Below, in pieces: positions 24,914 to 37,674 of a DNA stretch of 64,000 bases (positions are counted from its first letter, which is position 1; each line of letters begins with the position of its first letter). A program made the translations under genes and the position numbers. The notes below the pieces were generated by a model. It had not been told where the DNA came from and searched no databases. It saw only the letters and a program-made list of their open reading frames with translations. Source of the DNA: an uncultured Bacteroidales bacterium (GTDB lineage: Bacteria > Bacteroidota > Bacteroidia > Bacteroidales > UBA932); NCBI GenBank assembly GCA_900316525.1, contig ONDF01000001.1, forward strand, positions 62,001 through 126,000, read 5' to 3'.

Positions 24914-26860
24914 TTACTGCTCGTCCGGGCCCTGGTCGCCGCCCGGGTTTCCGCCGCCCGGCTGGCCGCCGAACGGACCGCCCGGATTGCCGCCGCCGAA
25001 GGGACCGCCCTGCGGGCCGCCCTGGAACGGACCCTGAGGACCGCCCTGCTGCTGGGCGCCGGCGCTGGCCTGGTACATCTTCTCGAAGGCCTTGTTCAGC
25101 GCGTCGGAGTAGCGCTCGATGTCGGCCATGTTCTGGCTCTTGACGGCCTCCTTGAGGAGGTTGCAGTTGCTCTCGACCTCGCCCTTGATGTCGGCGGGGA
25201 TCTTGTCGCCGTTCTCCTTCAGGAACTTCTCGGCCTGGAAGGTGAGGGCGTCGGCGTTGTTGATCTTGTCCACGCGCTCCTTCTCGGCCTTGTCGGCGGC
25301 CTCGTTGGCCTTCGCCTCATCCCGCATGCGCTGGATCTCGGCGTCGGACAGGCCGGAGGAGGCCTCGATGCGGATGTGCTGCTCCTTGCCCGTGGCCTTG
25401 TCGGTCGCGGAGACGTTCAGGATGCCGTTGGCGTCGATGTCGAAGGCGACCTCGATCTGCGGGATGCCGCGCGGGGCCGGGGCGATGCCGTCCAGGTGGA
25501 AGACACCGATCTGCTTGTTGTCGCGGGCCATCGGACGCTCGCCCTGCAGGACGCGGATCTCGACGGAAGGCTGGTTGTCGGCCGCCGTGGAGAAGATCTG
25601 GGCCTTGCGGGCCGGGATCGTGGTGTTCGCGTCGATGAGCTTGGTCATCACGCCGCCGAGGGTCTCGATACCCAGGGAAAGCGGGGTGACATCCAGCAGG
25701 AGGATGTTCTGGTCGTGGAGTTCGCCGGTGAGGATGCCGCCCTGGATGGAGGCGCCGATCGCGACGACCTCGTCCGGGTTCACGCTCTTGTTGGGCTCCT
25801 TGCCGAAGAAGTTCTTCACGAGCTCCTGCACGTACGGGATACGGGTGGAACCGCCCACGAGGAGGACCTCGTCAATGTCGGACGGGCTCAGGTGCGCATC
25901 GGCCAGGGCCTTGCGGCACGGCTCGATGGAGCGCTGGAACAGGTTGTCGGAGAGCTGCTCGAACTTCGCGCGGGTGAGGGTCTTCACCAGGTGCTTGGGG
26001 ATACCGTCCACCGGCATGATGTACGGGAGGTTGATCTCCGTGGAAGTCTGGCTGGAGAGTTCGATCTTCGCCTTCTCCGCGGCTTCCTTCAGACGCTGGA
26101 GGGCCATCGGGTCCTTCTTCAGGTCGATGCCGCCGTTCTCCGCGGCGAACTCGCCGGCGAGCCAGTCGATGATGACCTGGTCGAAGTCGTCGCCGCCCAG
26201 GTGGGTGTCACCGTTGGTGGAGAGCACCTCGAAGACGCCGCCGCCGAGCTGCAGGATGGAGATATCGAAAGTACCGCCGCCGAGGTCGTAGACCGCCACC
26301 TTCATGTCCTTGTCCTTCTTGTCCAGGCCATAGGCGAGGGCCGCGGCCGTCGGCTCGTTGATGATACGCTTCACGTCGAGACCCGCGATGCGGCCGGCCT
26401 CCTTGGTGGCCTGGCGCTGGGAGTCGGAGAAGTACGCAGGGACGGTGATGACCGCCTCGGTGACATCCTGGCGGAGGTATTCCTCCGCGGTCTTCTTCAT
26501 CTTCTGGAGGATCATCGCGGAGATCTCCTGCGGCGTGTAGAGCTTGCCGTTGATATCCACGCGGGTGGTGTTGTTCTCGCCACGGACCACCTTGTAAGGC
26601 ATCCGCTCGATTTCCTTCGTCACCACATCGTAGGGTTCGCCCATGAACCGCTTGATGGAGAAGATGGTGTTGTTCGGATTGGTGATCGCCTGGCGCTTGG
26701 CCGGGTTGCCGATCTTGCGCTCGCCGCCGTCGGTGAAAGCGACGACGGACGGGGTGGTGCGCTGTCCCTCGTTATTGATGATGACGGTAGGCTGGTTGCC
26801 TTCCATCACGGCCACGCACGAGTTCGTGGTTCCAAGGTCGATGCCGATAATTTTACCCAT
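24914..26860 (-). CDS. dnaK: Hsp70 chaperone DnaK
   Basis: A 648-residue cytoplasmic Hsp70. The ATPase domain has [16 protein letters not shown] at residues 5-20, the phosphate-binding [14 protein letters not shown] and [11 protein letters not shown]. The substrate-binding domain has [16 protein letters not shown] and the helical lid. The C-terminal tail of about 45 residues is unusually rich in Gly, Pro and Phe with repeated GGP and GNPGG units and ends in DEQ, rather than the acidic EEV-type end common in DnaK. Start MGKIIGID is standard. No grpE or dnaJ is adjacent. Confidence 0.98.
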   Translation of the reverse strand: MGKIIGIDLGTTNSCVAVMEGNQPTVIINNEGQRTTPSVVAFTDGGERKIGNPAKRQAITNPNNTIFSIKRFMGEPYDVVTKEIERMPYKVVRGENNTTRVDINGKLYTPQEISAMILQKMKKTAEEYLRQDVTEAVITVPAYFSDSQRQATKEAGRIAGLDVKRIINEPTAAALAYGLDKKDKDMKVAVYDLGGGTFDISILQLGGGVFEVLSTNGDTHLGGDDFDQVIIDWLAGEFAAENGGIDLKKDPMALQRLKEAAEKAKIELSSQTSTEINLPYIMPVDGIPKHLVKTLTRAKFEQLSDNLFQRSIEPCRKALADAHLSPSDIDEVLLVGGSTRIPYVQELVKNFFGKEPNKSVNPDEVVAIGASIQGGILTGELHDQNILLLDVTPLSLGIETLGGVMTKLIDANTTIPARKAQIFSTAADNQPSVEIRVLQGERPMARDNKQIGVFHLDGIAPAPRGIPQIEVAFDIDANGILNVSATDKATGKEQHIRIEASSGLSDAEIQRMRDEAKANEAADKAEKERVDKINNADALTFQAEKFLKENGDKIPADIKGEVESNCNLLKEAVKSQNMADIERYSDALNKAFEKMYQASAGAQQQGGPQGPFQGGPQGGPFGGGNPGGPFGGQPGGGNPGGDQGPDEQ

Positions 26861-26890
26861 GATATTGTTCGATTTAAATTTCCGTTTCAC

Positions 26891-26909
26891 GCCGCCCACC
26901 GCGGGCGGC
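26891..26909 (-). other. GC-rich hairpin in the dnaK leader region
   Basis: Seven-base arms GCCGCCC and GGGCGGC around a five-base loop, about 30 bases upstream of the dnaK ATG. It lacks a T-run. Possibly a leader structure; no -7 box was found near it. Confidence 0.4.
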
Positions 26910-26938
26910 AATCCACTTTCATCGAACATTGTGCCAAA

Positions 26939-26970
26939 AGCGCCCCTGCTGACAAATTGGCAGGGGCGCT
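26939..26970 (-). terminator. Terminator of the PUL 2 operon
   Basis: Eleven-base perfect arms (26939-26949 and 26960-26970) and a ten-base loop, followed on the minus strand by TTTTGGC. It lies 13 bases after the stop of the SASA esterase gene and closes the 24-kb operon. Confidence 0.88.
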
Positions 26971-26983
26971 GGCATAAGGCGGA

Positions 26984-28432
26984 TCACCAGGACCAGTCGT
27001 CGGTCCGGAAGGGCGGGATGGGGATGCCCGGTGTCTTTTCCAGGTTGGCGCCCATCCAGTTGCGGAAACTGTACCGGACGGCGACGGGCTTCGGGACGTC
27101 GGCGCATTGCACGTAGATGGTGCCGCCGTCGAAGTCGACCTCGGCGTCCGCGAGGTGGAACACCCGGTCCTCGCCCGCGAGTTCGAAGCCCACGATCTTC
27201 CGGTGGGAGATGGACTGGAGGTTGGACCATACGTGCGTGAGCGTCACCTTCACGCGCCCGTCCTCCAGGTAATCGACGGTCTTCAGCTCCGGAAGCTCGA
27301 TGTCGAAGCCCAGGTTCTGCCCATACACGGACTGCAGGGCGCGGAGGGCCATCATGTCGCCCACTTCCTTCTTCTGCGCGGGATGGACCGTCACCTCGTT
27401 GCCGAGGGTCTCGGTCGAGACGGCGAAGCTGTTCGGGATCGTCTTCAGGCTGCGGAGCTGGACTTCCAGGAAATGCGCCCGCCAGCGGCCTTCGGCATTG
27501 CCGTGGTCGTAGGGAGCCAGGAGGGCGAAGATAAACGGCATGTCTCCCCGGCCCCAGCTGTCGCGCCAGAGCTTCACCATGGACGTCTGCAGCTTGTCAT
27601 AGCATTCCTGGCCGATGTTGGAGCAGCCCTGGTACCAGATGAAGCCCCGGGCGCCGTAGCCCGCGATAGGAGCCATGCGGCCGTTCCAGATGAGTTCCGG
27701 CGTCTCGGGCCAGCGGTCCAGCTTCTCCTCGACGGCGTCGATGGCGGCCCGTTCCTCGGCGGTGATGCCCGCCGCGTCGATGGCCTCGTTGGTCATCCAC
27801 GCCTCGATCCGGCTGCCGCCCCAGGGATTCACGATGATGCCCACGGGGACGTCCAGGTTGTCGGCAAGGGCCGTGGCGAAGAACCAGCCCACCGCGGACG
27901 TGCCGGCGCAGGACGCCGCAGAAGCGCGTTTCCACGCCGCCTCGATATCGTCGATGGGTTCCTGGCACCGGGGGGTCTTGATGTCGATGATCCGGACCTT
28001 GCCGGCGTACGTGGCCGCCTTGATGATGGCGTCACGGGCGCCGGCGACTTCCTGGAAGCCGAAGCCGGAAACGGGCATTTCCATGTTGGACTGGCCGGCG
28101 CAGATCCAGACCTCGCCCAGCATGACATCGACGAAGTGGAGGCTTTCCTTCCCGGACTTGACGGTCAGGACATAGGGGCCGCCGGCCTCGCCGGTATCGA
28201 CATTCACGCGCCAGGTGCCGTCCTTGGCCACCTTCGCCGTCACGGGGGCGGCGCCATACCAGGAGGGGGTCACCGTCACGGTCTTGCCGGGATCGCCCCA
28301 GCCCCAGACCGGGACCGTGGACTCCCGCTGGAGCACCATGTGGTCGGAGAAAATGTGCGCGACCCGGAGGTCTTCGGCGCTGAGCGTCACGGGCAGCAGC
28401 AGCGCCAGGAAAAGGAGTACTCGCTTCATCAT
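26984..28432 (-). CDS. Exported SASA-family carbohydrate O-acetylesterase
   Basis: A 482-residue enzyme with signal peptide (MMKRVLLFLALLLPVTLSA) and the sialate O-acetylesterase-type fold. AGQSNMEMP carries the nucleophilic Ser, NPWGGSRIEAW and GFIWYQG follow, and an HPAQKKEVG segment near residue 360 carries the probable His. A short beta domain precedes the catalytic part. Although named after sialic acid, this family also de-acetylates plant polysaccharides. Its place as the last gene of the mannan operon suggests removal of acetyl groups from glucomannan oligosaccharides. Start could be the first or second ATG. It is nine bases from the GH2 gene. Confidence 0.88.
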   Translation of the reverse strand: MMKRVLLFLALLLPVTLSAEDLRVAHIFSDHMVLQRESTVPVWGWGDPGKTVTVTPSWYGAAPVTAKVAKDGTWRVNVDTGEAGGPYVLTVKSGKESLHFVDVMLGEVWICAGQSNMEMPVSGFGFQEVAGARDAIIKAATYAGKVRIIDIKTPRCQEPIDDIEAAWKRASAASCAGTSAVGWFFATALADNLDVPVGIIVNPWGGSRIEAWMTNEAIDAAGITAEERAAIDAVEEKLDRWPETPELIWNGRMAPIAGYGARGFIWYQGCSNIGQECYDKLQTSMVKLWRDSWGRGDMPFIFALLAPYDHGNAEGRWRAHFLEVQLRSLKTIPNSFAVSTETLGNEVTVHPAQKKEVGDMMALRALQSVYGQNLGFDIELPELKTVDYLEDGRVKVTLTHVWSNLQSISHRKIVGFELAGEDRVFHLADAEVDFDGGTIYVQCADVPKPVAVRYSFRNWMGANLEKTPGIPIPPFRTDDWSW

Positions 28433-28441
28433 CCGTTCATT

Positions 28442-31400
28442 CTAAAGGTTGAAACCGGTCACTTCCAGGCCGGCCTTGCCGCACAGGTCTTCGGGCGCGG
28501 CTTCGATCCCGATTTCCCGGGTCTCCCCCGGCATCAGCGAGAAGTAGTTGTCGGTGTACAGGACCGGCAGGACCATCTCGCCTGTGGACTTGGACACCAG
28601 CTTCAGCCGCAGCATCAGCGCGGGAACATCCCCATGGTTGGTCAGCTTGGCCTTCCAAGGGCCCTTTCCGGAGAAGGAAACCTTCACGGAAGCCTTTCCG
28701 AGGCCGTTCAGGGCCTGGAGGTTGCCCTCTTCCTTCCCCTGGACGTAGAAGTTAGTGGAGACCGGGGAGCCGGAGGCGTCGGCCAGTTCCAGCTTCACGT
28801 AGTAGACCGGGGTCACGTCCTCCGGGACCGGCAGCTTGCCGACGACGGCCGTGCTGTCCTCCGGGAGGTCCAGCTGCCCGGTGAAACCGTCCAGGGCCTT
28901 CCCCTCCATGTCCAGCACGGACACCTTGGCAGTCAGGCCCGTCCGGTCGCCGGCGTGGTAATTCACCACCTCCACGTCGCGGGTGAGCAGGTTCAACTGG
29001 ATGTGCAGCGGCTCGCAGGCCTTCTTGCAGCCGAAATACGCGCCGATGGGCTCGAAGTAGTAGTCATACGTCTGCCAGACCATGGACGGCCACGCTGGGT
29101 GGCTCATCCACAGCAGCAGGCCGCGGCGGTACTGCCCGCGGGACTCGAACATCGCCCGGTAGCCGTCGTAGTTGATCCACTGGGCCAGCTCCGCGAACTG
29201 CTTCGCGTCGGCCGGCTCCCCGAAGGCCTGGGCCAGGAGCTCGTTGAAGCTCTCCGCCTGCTGGGCGCTGTTCGCGAGGCGGCCCAGGGTATAGTCATGC
29301 AGGCCGTACATCGCGTTGGGATGCGCGATCGTGTTCACGGGCTCGAGGGCCTCCTCGCCCATCGCCCGGACCATGTTCTCGTAATTCATCACGGCCGGCA
29401 TGCCCATTTCGCTGTGGAACTTGTCCCGGCCGCGGACACGGAAGTACTGCGCAGGCTTCAAGGCGTTGTAAGGGCCGCCGCCGCTCACGCCGTCCGTCGC
29501 GGAATGCGGGATGTAGCACATGCCCGGATGCTCCCGGACGATCATTTCCTTCAGGAAGGAGTCGATCACCTCCGGCGGATAGCCCTCGTTCCGGCCCACG
29601 TACAGGCCGATGGAAGGGTGGTTGCGGATCCGGCGCACATACTCCTCGGCGACCGCGTTGAAGCGGTCCGGATCGATCGGGTCGGGACCGTCCCAGGGGT
29701 TCGCGAGCCAGAAGTCCTGCCAGACCATCACGCCGTGCCGGTCGCAGGCCTCGTAGAAAGCGCGCTGGCCGGTCATGCCCACCCAGTTGCGGATCATCGT
29801 GAAGTGCATGTCGGCGTGGTACTTCACGGCCGCGTCGAATTCGCGGGCGCGATAGTTCAGCAGATGCTCCGGGAAGCCCCAGTTGCCGCCGAAGCCGATG
29901 AAGCGCCGTCCGTTCACGTACAGGCTCAGGCGCTGCCGTTCGTTCCGGCTCTCGAAAGAGTTCGTGAAGCCCCGGAGCGGGATGTAGGATTCCATCGTGA
30001 AATCCATCTGGCGCACGCCGGACTGGAATTCCTTGGCATCGGATACCACGCCGTCCGCCGTGAAGCGGAAGGACACGGGATAGAGGTTCTGCTCGCCGTA
30101 GCCCTTCGGCCACCACAGGCGGGGGTTCTGCAAGGTCTGCGGGTCAAAGACGACATCCCGCTTCTCGCCGGCCTGCAGGTCGACGGGTTCGGAAACCGCC
30201 AGGTCGCCGAACGTCCATTCCAGCGTGCCGGAGACCGGCTTGTCGCCGTGGTTCACCAGCACGGCCTGCGCAAAGAGGTTGGCCTTCGTGGTGTCCGGCA
30301 GCGGAAGCTCCGTCCGCACGAACGGATCCTCCACGGTGACGGGGCCCGTATAGGCCAGCCAGATATCGTCATAAAGGCCGATGTCACGCCCGCGGACGGT
30401 CGGGATCCAGTCCCAGCCGATGGTGGCGTGCATCGTGGGGTTGTCCCCGCCCAGGACGCCGCCGTTGGACTGCGGCGTGTAGGCCGTCTGCTCCTTGATC
30501 GTTCCGTAGGAAGGATTGTGGACCACCTGCACGGCCAGGACATTGTCCCCGTCCTGCAGGACGCCGGTCACGTCGAAGTCCGCCGTGCGGAACGCGCCGT
30601 CCACGATGCCCAGGAAACGGCCGTTCAGGTACACGAGCGCCTGGTAGTTGATCCCCTCGAAATGGAGGAACTGCCGGGGCGTGGACGGATGGGCCTGGAA
30701 CACATCCCGGTACCAGAAGTCGCTGCGGAAGTAGGAGTCGGAAATGAACAGCTGGTTGTCCGCGAAGTTGGGATGGGCCACGGCCCCGTTGTCCACGTAC
30801 GTCGCGAGGACCGTTCCCGGAACGGTGGCGACCAGCCAGCCCTTGTCGTCGAAGCCGGCCGTCGAGATTTCCTCGCCGGAGAAGGGCGCCTGCGGGGCGC
30901 GCTGCAGCTTCCAGGCGCCGCCGGAAAGTAGCTGGCGGGCGCCTTCGCGGGCGGGCGCCGGCTTCGGCACCGCCTGCGTGCCGCCCTGGCCGTACACTTC
31001 CCACTCGCTCAGTTCGAAAGGCTGACCGTTTTCGGTTCCGGCCAGGCACAGGCGGACATAGCGGCCCTTCGCCTGGGAGAACTGGACCTCGGACTCCGCC
31101 CCTTCGAAGGAGGCGACATCCTTCCACGCTTTCCCGTCCCGGGAAGCCTGGACCGTCGCTTTCTTAGGGCCGTTAATCCAGGCAAAGCGCATCTTGTCGA
31201 AAGTGGAAGGCTCGCCCAGGTCGATGGAAACCCATTCCTCCTCCGCGCCGGCGCTCTTCCAGGTGCTGACGAAGCGCGCGTTCGTGAGCACGTCCACAAG
31301 CGCGTCGTCCTTGAAGAAGAGCACCTCGTTCACCGGGAAGTAGTCGGGAGCGCCCTCGAAGTGCAGCTTGTACGCGCTGAAAGCGCCGTTGACGGGCACG

Positions 31401-31942
31401 GAGAACTCGCAAGGATGGATGAACATCTTGTTCTCCGCCGGCCGGACACGGGCGGTGCCCACCGGCTTCCAGGTGCCGTCTTCCGCCTTTCCTTCCACCG
31501 TCAGGACCGTCTTCTGGCTCCGGTCTCCGCCCGTGGCGACCAGGATCCGGTCGGCCACGGGCACGAAGCCGTGGAAGACCAGTTCGAACTCAACCTCGGG
31601 GCCGGCACAGTTGATGCCGGCATGGTTCTGGTCGGTCAGGAAACCGCCTTCGAAGCCGGGCACCGGCTCTCCGCCGCGGAAGACCTCCACCCAGGTGGCA
31701 GGCCCGTCAGCGATCAATCCATCCGTCAGGAGCTGCGCCGTCTGGTTATAGTCGGCGCTGGAGGAATGCCGGGCGGCGCGCAGCAGCGCGATGTTCCGGT
31801 ATCCGTCGCCCTTCCGGAGGGTCGGGGAGAAATTCTCGGCCGGATCGCCGGGATAGACGCCGATACCAAGCGTCTTGGTCCCTTCGTTCCTTCCGCAGGC
31901 CGCCGCCAGCAGCAGCGCCAGGAGAGCAAGTGTCTTTTTCAT
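28442..31942 (-). CDS. GH2 family glycosidase with N-terminal F5/8-type C (discoidin-like) domain; possible beta-mannosidase
   Basis: A 1166-residue lipoprotein (lipobox LAAAC). About residues 40-330 hold discoidin-like carbohydrate-binding sequence (VSIDLGEPSTFDKMRFAW, GRYVRLCLAG). The GH2 sugar-binding jelly roll follows (FLHFEGINYQALVYLNGRFLG), then the Ig-like domain and the TIM barrel with acid/base Glu786 in GRNEG and likely nucleophile Glu845 in HSEMG, then C-terminal Ig-like domains. Overall organisation resembles beta-mannosidase and exo-glucosaminidase GH2 enzymes. In this operon, release of terminal beta-mannose is the best guess. Start at MKKTLALL; the open frame upstream belongs to another gene's shadow. 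Five bases separate it from GH130. Confidence 0.9.
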   Translation of the reverse strand: MKKTLALLALLLAAACGRNEGTKTLGIGVYPGDPAENFSPTLRKGDGYRNIALLRAARHSSSADYNQTAQLLTDGLIADGPATWVEVFRGGEPVPGFEGGFLTDQNHAGINCAGPEVEFELVFHGFVPVADRILVATGGDRSQKTVLTVEGKAEDGTWKPVGTARVRPAENKMFIHPCEFSVPVNGAFSAYKLHFEGAPDYFPVNEVLFFKDDALVDVLTNARFVSTWKSAGAEEEWVSIDLGEPSTFDKMRFAWINGPKKATVQASRDGKAWKDVASFEGAESEVQFSQAKGRYVRLCLAGTENGQPFELSEWEVYGQGGTQAVPKPAPAREGARQLLSGGAWKLQRAPQAPFSGEEISTAGFDDKGWLVATVPGTVLATYVDNGAVAHPNFADNQLFISDSYFRSDFWYRDVFQAHPSTPRQFLHFEGINYQALVYLNGRFLGIVDGAFRTADFDVTGVLQDGDNVLAVQVVHNPSYGTIKEQTAYTPQSNGGVLGGDNPTMHATIGWDWIPTVRGRDIGLYDDIWLAYTGPVTVEDPFVRTELPLPDTTKANLFAQAVLVNHGDKPVSGTLEWTFGDLAVSEPVDLQAGEKRDVVFDPQTLQNPRLWWPKGYGEQNLYPVSFRFTADGVVSDAKEFQSGVRQMDFTMESYIPLRGFTNSFESRNERQRLSLYVNGRRFIGFGGNWGFPEHLLNYRAREFDAAVKYHADMHFTMIRNWVGMTGQRAFYEACDRHGVMVWQDFWLANPWDGPDPIDPDRFNAVAEEYVRRIRNHPSIGLYVGRNEGYPPEVIDSFLKEMIVREHPGMCYIPHSATDGVSGGGPYNALKPAQYFRVRGRDKFHSEMGMPAVMNYENMVRAMGEEALEPVNTIAHPNAMYGLHDYTLGRLANSAQQAESFNELLAQAFGEPADAKQFAELAQWINYDGYRAMFESRGQYRRGLLLWMSHPAWPSMVWQTYDYYFEPIGAYFGCKKACEPLHIQLNLLTRDVEVVNYHAGDRTGLTAKVSVLDMEGKALDGFTGQLDLPEDSTAVVGKLPVPEDVTPVYYVKLELADASGSPVSTNFYVQGKEEGNLQALNGLGKASVKVSFSGKGPWKAKLTNHGDVPALMLRLKLVSKSTGEMVLPVLYTDNYFSLMPGETREIGIEAAPEDLCGKAGLEVTGFNL

Positions 31943-31947
31943 TTGTC

Positions 31948-33114
31948 CTATCTGTTCAAGTTCTTGTCGATCAGGCGGTTCAAGGTTTCCACGGAAAGGC
32001 CGGTCCTGAGTCCGTCCGGGGCCGTGTGGAGGCAATAGTCGACGAGACGGTCCACCGTGGAGGTGGCCACGTGCATCCGGGTGTCGGAAGAGGCGTAATA
32101 GATGAACACCTTGCCGTCCTCGTCGCAGATCCAGCCGTTGGAGAACAGCACGTTCATCACGTCGCCGATGTATTCGCCGCCCTCCGGCGCCATGAAGAAT
32201 CCGGCCGGCTCCGCGATGACCTTCGTAGGCTCGTCCAGCGCCGTCATATACATATACAGCACGTAGCGGAGGCCGCTGGCACAGCCGCGCACGCCGTGCG
32301 CCAGGTGCAGCCAGCCCTGCGGCGTCTTGATGGGCGCCGGGCCTTCCCCGTTCTTGACTTCCTTGATGGTGTGGTAGTGGCGGAAATTGAGAATCCGCTC
32401 GTTGTCCGTGATGACCGCGTGCTCCATCGAATCCACCAGCGCGCCGCCGATGCCGCCGCCGTTGCCGGCGTCGATGAAACCGTCCTGCGGACGGGTGTAC
32501 AAGGCATATTTCCCCTTCACGAACTCCGGATGGAGCACCACGTTCCGCTGCTGGGTCGAGCTCACCAGGTCCGGCAGCCGCTCCCAGTTCACGAGATCCT
32601 TCGTCCGGGCGATGCCCGCGGCCGCGACGGCCGACGACAAGTCGCCGGGGGCGGCCGCCGGGTCCTTCCGCTCCACGCAGAAGATGCCGTAGATCCAGCC
32701 GTCCTCGTGCGCCGTCAGGCGCATGTCGTACACGTTGGTCGCGGGTTCGCCATACTCCGGCATCGTGATCGGACGGTCCCAGAAGCGGAAGTTGTCCACG
32801 CCGTTCGGGCTCTCCGCGACGGCGAAGAAGCTCTTCCGGTCGGCTCCTTCGACCCGGCATATCAGGACATACTTCCCGTTCCACTTGATGGCGCCGCTGT
32901 TCATCACGGCGTGGATGCCGAAGCGTTCCATCAGGTACGGGTTCGTCTTCTCGTCCAGGTCATACCGCCAGAAAAGCGGGGCGTGCTCTCCCGTCAGGAT
33001 GGGATACTTGTAGCGCTCGAACACGCCGTTGCCCTCGATGGGCTCGTTCTTCCGGGAAAGGAGGGCGGCGTGGCTCTCCTCGAGCCACGCCAGCCTTTGC
33101 TTGAAATCCATCAT
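31948..33114 (-). CDS. mgp: GH130 4-O-beta-D-mannosyl-D-glucose phosphorylase
   Basis: A 388-residue cytoplasmic phosphorylase without signal peptide. It converts mannosyl-beta-1,4-glucose and phosphate to mannose-1-phosphate and glucose. Blocks such as [55 protein letters not shown] (with the catalytic Asp expected in YDM), [11 protein letters not shown] and [14 protein letters not shown] are near-identical, as I recall them, to the characterised Bacteroides enzyme. The reaction needs mannosylglucose, normally made from mannobiose by a 2-epimerase; no such epimerase gene is in this window, although glucomannan itself can yield mannosylglucose. It lies between the second binding lipoprotein and GH2. 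Confidence 0.95.
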   Translation of the reverse strand: MMDFKQRLAWLEESHAALLSRKNEPIEGNGVFERYKYPILTGEHAPLFWRYDLDEKTNPYLMERFGIHAVMNSGAIKWNGKYVLICRVEGADRKSFFAVAESPNGVDNFRFWDRPITMPEYGEPATNVYDMRLTAHEDGWIYGIFCVERKDPAAAPGDLSSAVAAAGIARTKDLVNWERLPDLVSSTQQRNVVLHPEFVKGKYALYTRPQDGFIDAGNGGGIGGALVDSMEHAVITDNERILNFRHYHTIKEVKNGEGPAPIKTPQGWLHLAHGVRGCASGLRYVLYMYMTALDEPTKVIAEPAGFFMAPEGGEYIGDVMNVLFSNGWICDEDGKVFIYYASSDTRMHVATSTVDRLVDYCLHTAPDGLRTGLSVETLNRLIDKNLNR

Positions 33115-33118
33115 AGAC

Positions 33119-35059
33119 TTACTGTTTCTCGAACATGATCACATACTCCAGCGGCGCGTTCACGAAGCGGTCCACATCGGTCCAGCGCTGCGAAGTGGCG
33201 GGAATCGGATCCATCAGGTGGAAGGCCAGGGCGAAGCAGTCGTCGCGGACTTCGAAGGTCTTGCCATAGGCGAACGAATGGACACCCGGAATGAGGAACT
33301 TCGCCACGCGGCCGTTGTCGTAGGTGACCGTCATCGTCTTCATGTCCAGGGTGAACTCGTGCTTGCCCTTCGGGATCATGTTGTAGAACCGGGACAGGTC
33401 CTCGCCGGTGCTCTTCCAGGTATAGTTCCAGAAACCGCCGTCGTTGCCGGCCCACCAGTTGGTCGTACCCGTGACGGTCGTGCCCGCCATGGACGTGACG
33501 GCGATCACGAAGCCGTTGTCGGACTCCTTCCAGATGGTGTCGTCCCAGTCCCAGCTCTTGTCGATCGGGCTCACGAAGGCCGGGTCGTCGCCGGAGCCGC
33601 CCAGCACCCAGATGCCGAACGGAGACGCATTGCCGCCGAAGACATTCCAGCTGCCCGGCAGGCTGGCCCAGTCGAAGGTGCTGCCCGGTTCCACGTACTC
33701 GAAGTCGGCGTCCGTCGTCTGGGAAGCCGCCGGAACGAGGAAGCCGTCCGGCATCGCTTCCAGCTCGATGAACAGGGCGCGCGGACGGGCCGCAATCACG
33801 TCGTAGTCCTTGTAAATGTTGTTCCAGTCGTCCTTGCCGCCCGTGATGGTGAAGGCCAAGGCCTGGCGCGTGATGGTCACGGACTTGCCGCCCGTACCCG
33901 GAACCTCATAGGTGCCCGGGCCCACGAACAAAGCCTGCGTCGTGCTGCCGTCGGCCTTCGTGAAGGTCACGGTGTTCCCGTCCAGGGCGTACCGGCCGTT
34001 GGAGAGCGGCAGGACATCGTAGAACTTCCGGAGATCCGCGTCTTTCCCGTTCGCGGGATTCACGCTGCCGGAATAGACGAACCACCAGTTGCGGCCGTCC
34101 TCGCCGGCGTAGTTCACGAACGTGCCGTCCGGACGGAGCTGGTAGTAGTTGTCCAGGAGCGCCGTGATGCCGCGGCCGTCCTCGGTGTTCCAGTAATTCG
34201 TCTTGGTGAGGATGTCGATGACCTTGCAGCCTCCATAGTCGGGACCGGTGCCGCCGACCACCCACATGTTCGTGATGCGGTAGGTCGGAATGTCCTGCTG
34301 CAGGGCGGAAAGGTCCACGGAGAGGCCTTTCTTCAGGTCGACCGCCCCGACGCTGACGTGGGCCGTCGCCTTGTCGCCGGAATAGGCGACAATGGTGATG
34401 CCTTCGTAAGTGCCGGGAAGCGCGGAGAACGTGTAGGTCTCACCGGGCTGGAACGCGCCGGTCACCTCCACGAAGTCCTCCGTGGCGGAAACGGTCGGGG
34501 TCTCCCCCGCGTAATCCGCCGTCACGGCGCCGGCGATGTTACCGCCGGTGGTCTGGAAACGGACCTTGGTCACGCCTTCGTACCCGACGGAGAAATTGAC
34601 CACGGACACCAGGCTGCGGAAGTACAGCTGGGTGCCGGAAGCCTTGGCCACCTTGTAGGCGGGGCCGGCCGCGGTCTGGGCGGTCGGGATCTCGAAGGAG
34701 ACGGTCGTTCCGTCGATGGACACGCCGTCCGCCGCGGGATACACGGCGACGAAAGCGGTCTTGCCTTCCGTCACCTTGCCCGGGAACTCGGCCACCTGGC
34801 CGGCGGCGGCCCGGTTGGTCAGGGTCTGGAGGGAGGCCCCGTCAGAAAGGAGAATGGACTCTCCCTGCGCCCAGACGGCCTGGGAGCCGTCCGGAAGGTC
34901 CTCGATGGTGGCCGTGAAGACGACATCGCCGGAAAGCGGGACATCCGGATCGACCACCGGGACGTTGCCGGACCCGGAGACATCGGGAATCTCGATTGCA
35001 TCGCCGCAGGACGCCAGGAGCGCCAGCGCGGGAACCAGAAGAATCAATGCTTTTTTCAT
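33119..35059 (-). CDS. Putative surface glycan-binding lipoprotein with fimbrillin-like N-domain and a duplicated aromatic-rich domain
   Basis: A 646-residue lipoprotein (lipobox LLASC). About residues 40-265 look fimbrillin-like ([12 protein letters not shown], a FEIPTAQTA strand). The rest contains two copies of a roughly 180-residue unit. Each opens with WVVGGTG or WVLGGSG, has NWWFVYSG or NWWAGNDGG, then LRKFYDVLP or LSRFYNMIP, a V(T/K)F or VTY strand, and a closing ALAFTI or ALAFHL strand. The exposed Trp/Tyr pattern suits carbohydrate stacking. It is placed between the CE1 and GH130 genes, far from SusD. Function as mannan-binding protein is inferred from context. Confidence 0.75.
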   Translation of the reverse strand: MKKALILLVPALALLASCGDAIEIPDVSGSGNVPVVDPDVPLSGDVVFTATIEDLPDGSQAVWAQGESILLSDGASLQTLTNRAAAGQVAEFPGKVTEGKTAFVAVYPAADGVSIDGTTVSFEIPTAQTAAGPAYKVAKASGTQLYFRSLVSVVNFSVGYEGVTKVRFQTTGGNIAGAVTADYAGETPTVSATEDFVEVTGAFQPGETYTFSALPGTYEGITIVAYSGDKATAHVSVGAVDLKKGLSVDLSALQQDIPTYRITNMWVVGGTGPDYGGCKVIDILTKTNYWNTEDGRGITALLDNYYQLRPDGTFVNYAGEDGRNWWFVYSGSVNPANGKDADLRKFYDVLPLSNGRYALDGNTVTFTKADGSTTQALFVGPGTYEVPGTGGKSVTITRQALAFTITGGKDDWNNIYKDYDVIAARPRALFIELEAMPDGFLVPAASQTTDADFEYVEPGSTFDWASLPGSWNVFGGNASPFGIWVLGGSGDDPAFVSPIDKSWDWDDTIWKESDNGFVIAVTSMAGTTVTGTTNWWAGNDGGFWNYTWKSTGEDLSRFYNMIPKGKHEFTLDMKTMTVTYDNGRVAKFLIPGVHSFAYGKTFEVRDDCFALAFHLMDPIPATSQRWTDVDRFVNAPLEYVIMFEKQ

Positions 35060-35077
35060 ATCGTGTAAATTTAATCC

Positions 35078-37668
<2,591 letters not shown>

Positions 37669-37674
37669 TCTTTG

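Noticed and set aside
26984..28432. Reading the SASA esterase as evidence for sialic acid use
   Set aside because: No sialidase, sialic acid transporter or lyase is present, and the gene is the last member of a mannan operon. The family also de-acetylates plant glycans.
31943..32884. An upstream extension of the GH2 frame to 32884
   Set aside because: The extra 314 codons run in another frame of the GH130 gene, are Arg/Gly-rich without any domain, and MKKTLALL at 31942 starts a proper lipoprotein signal.
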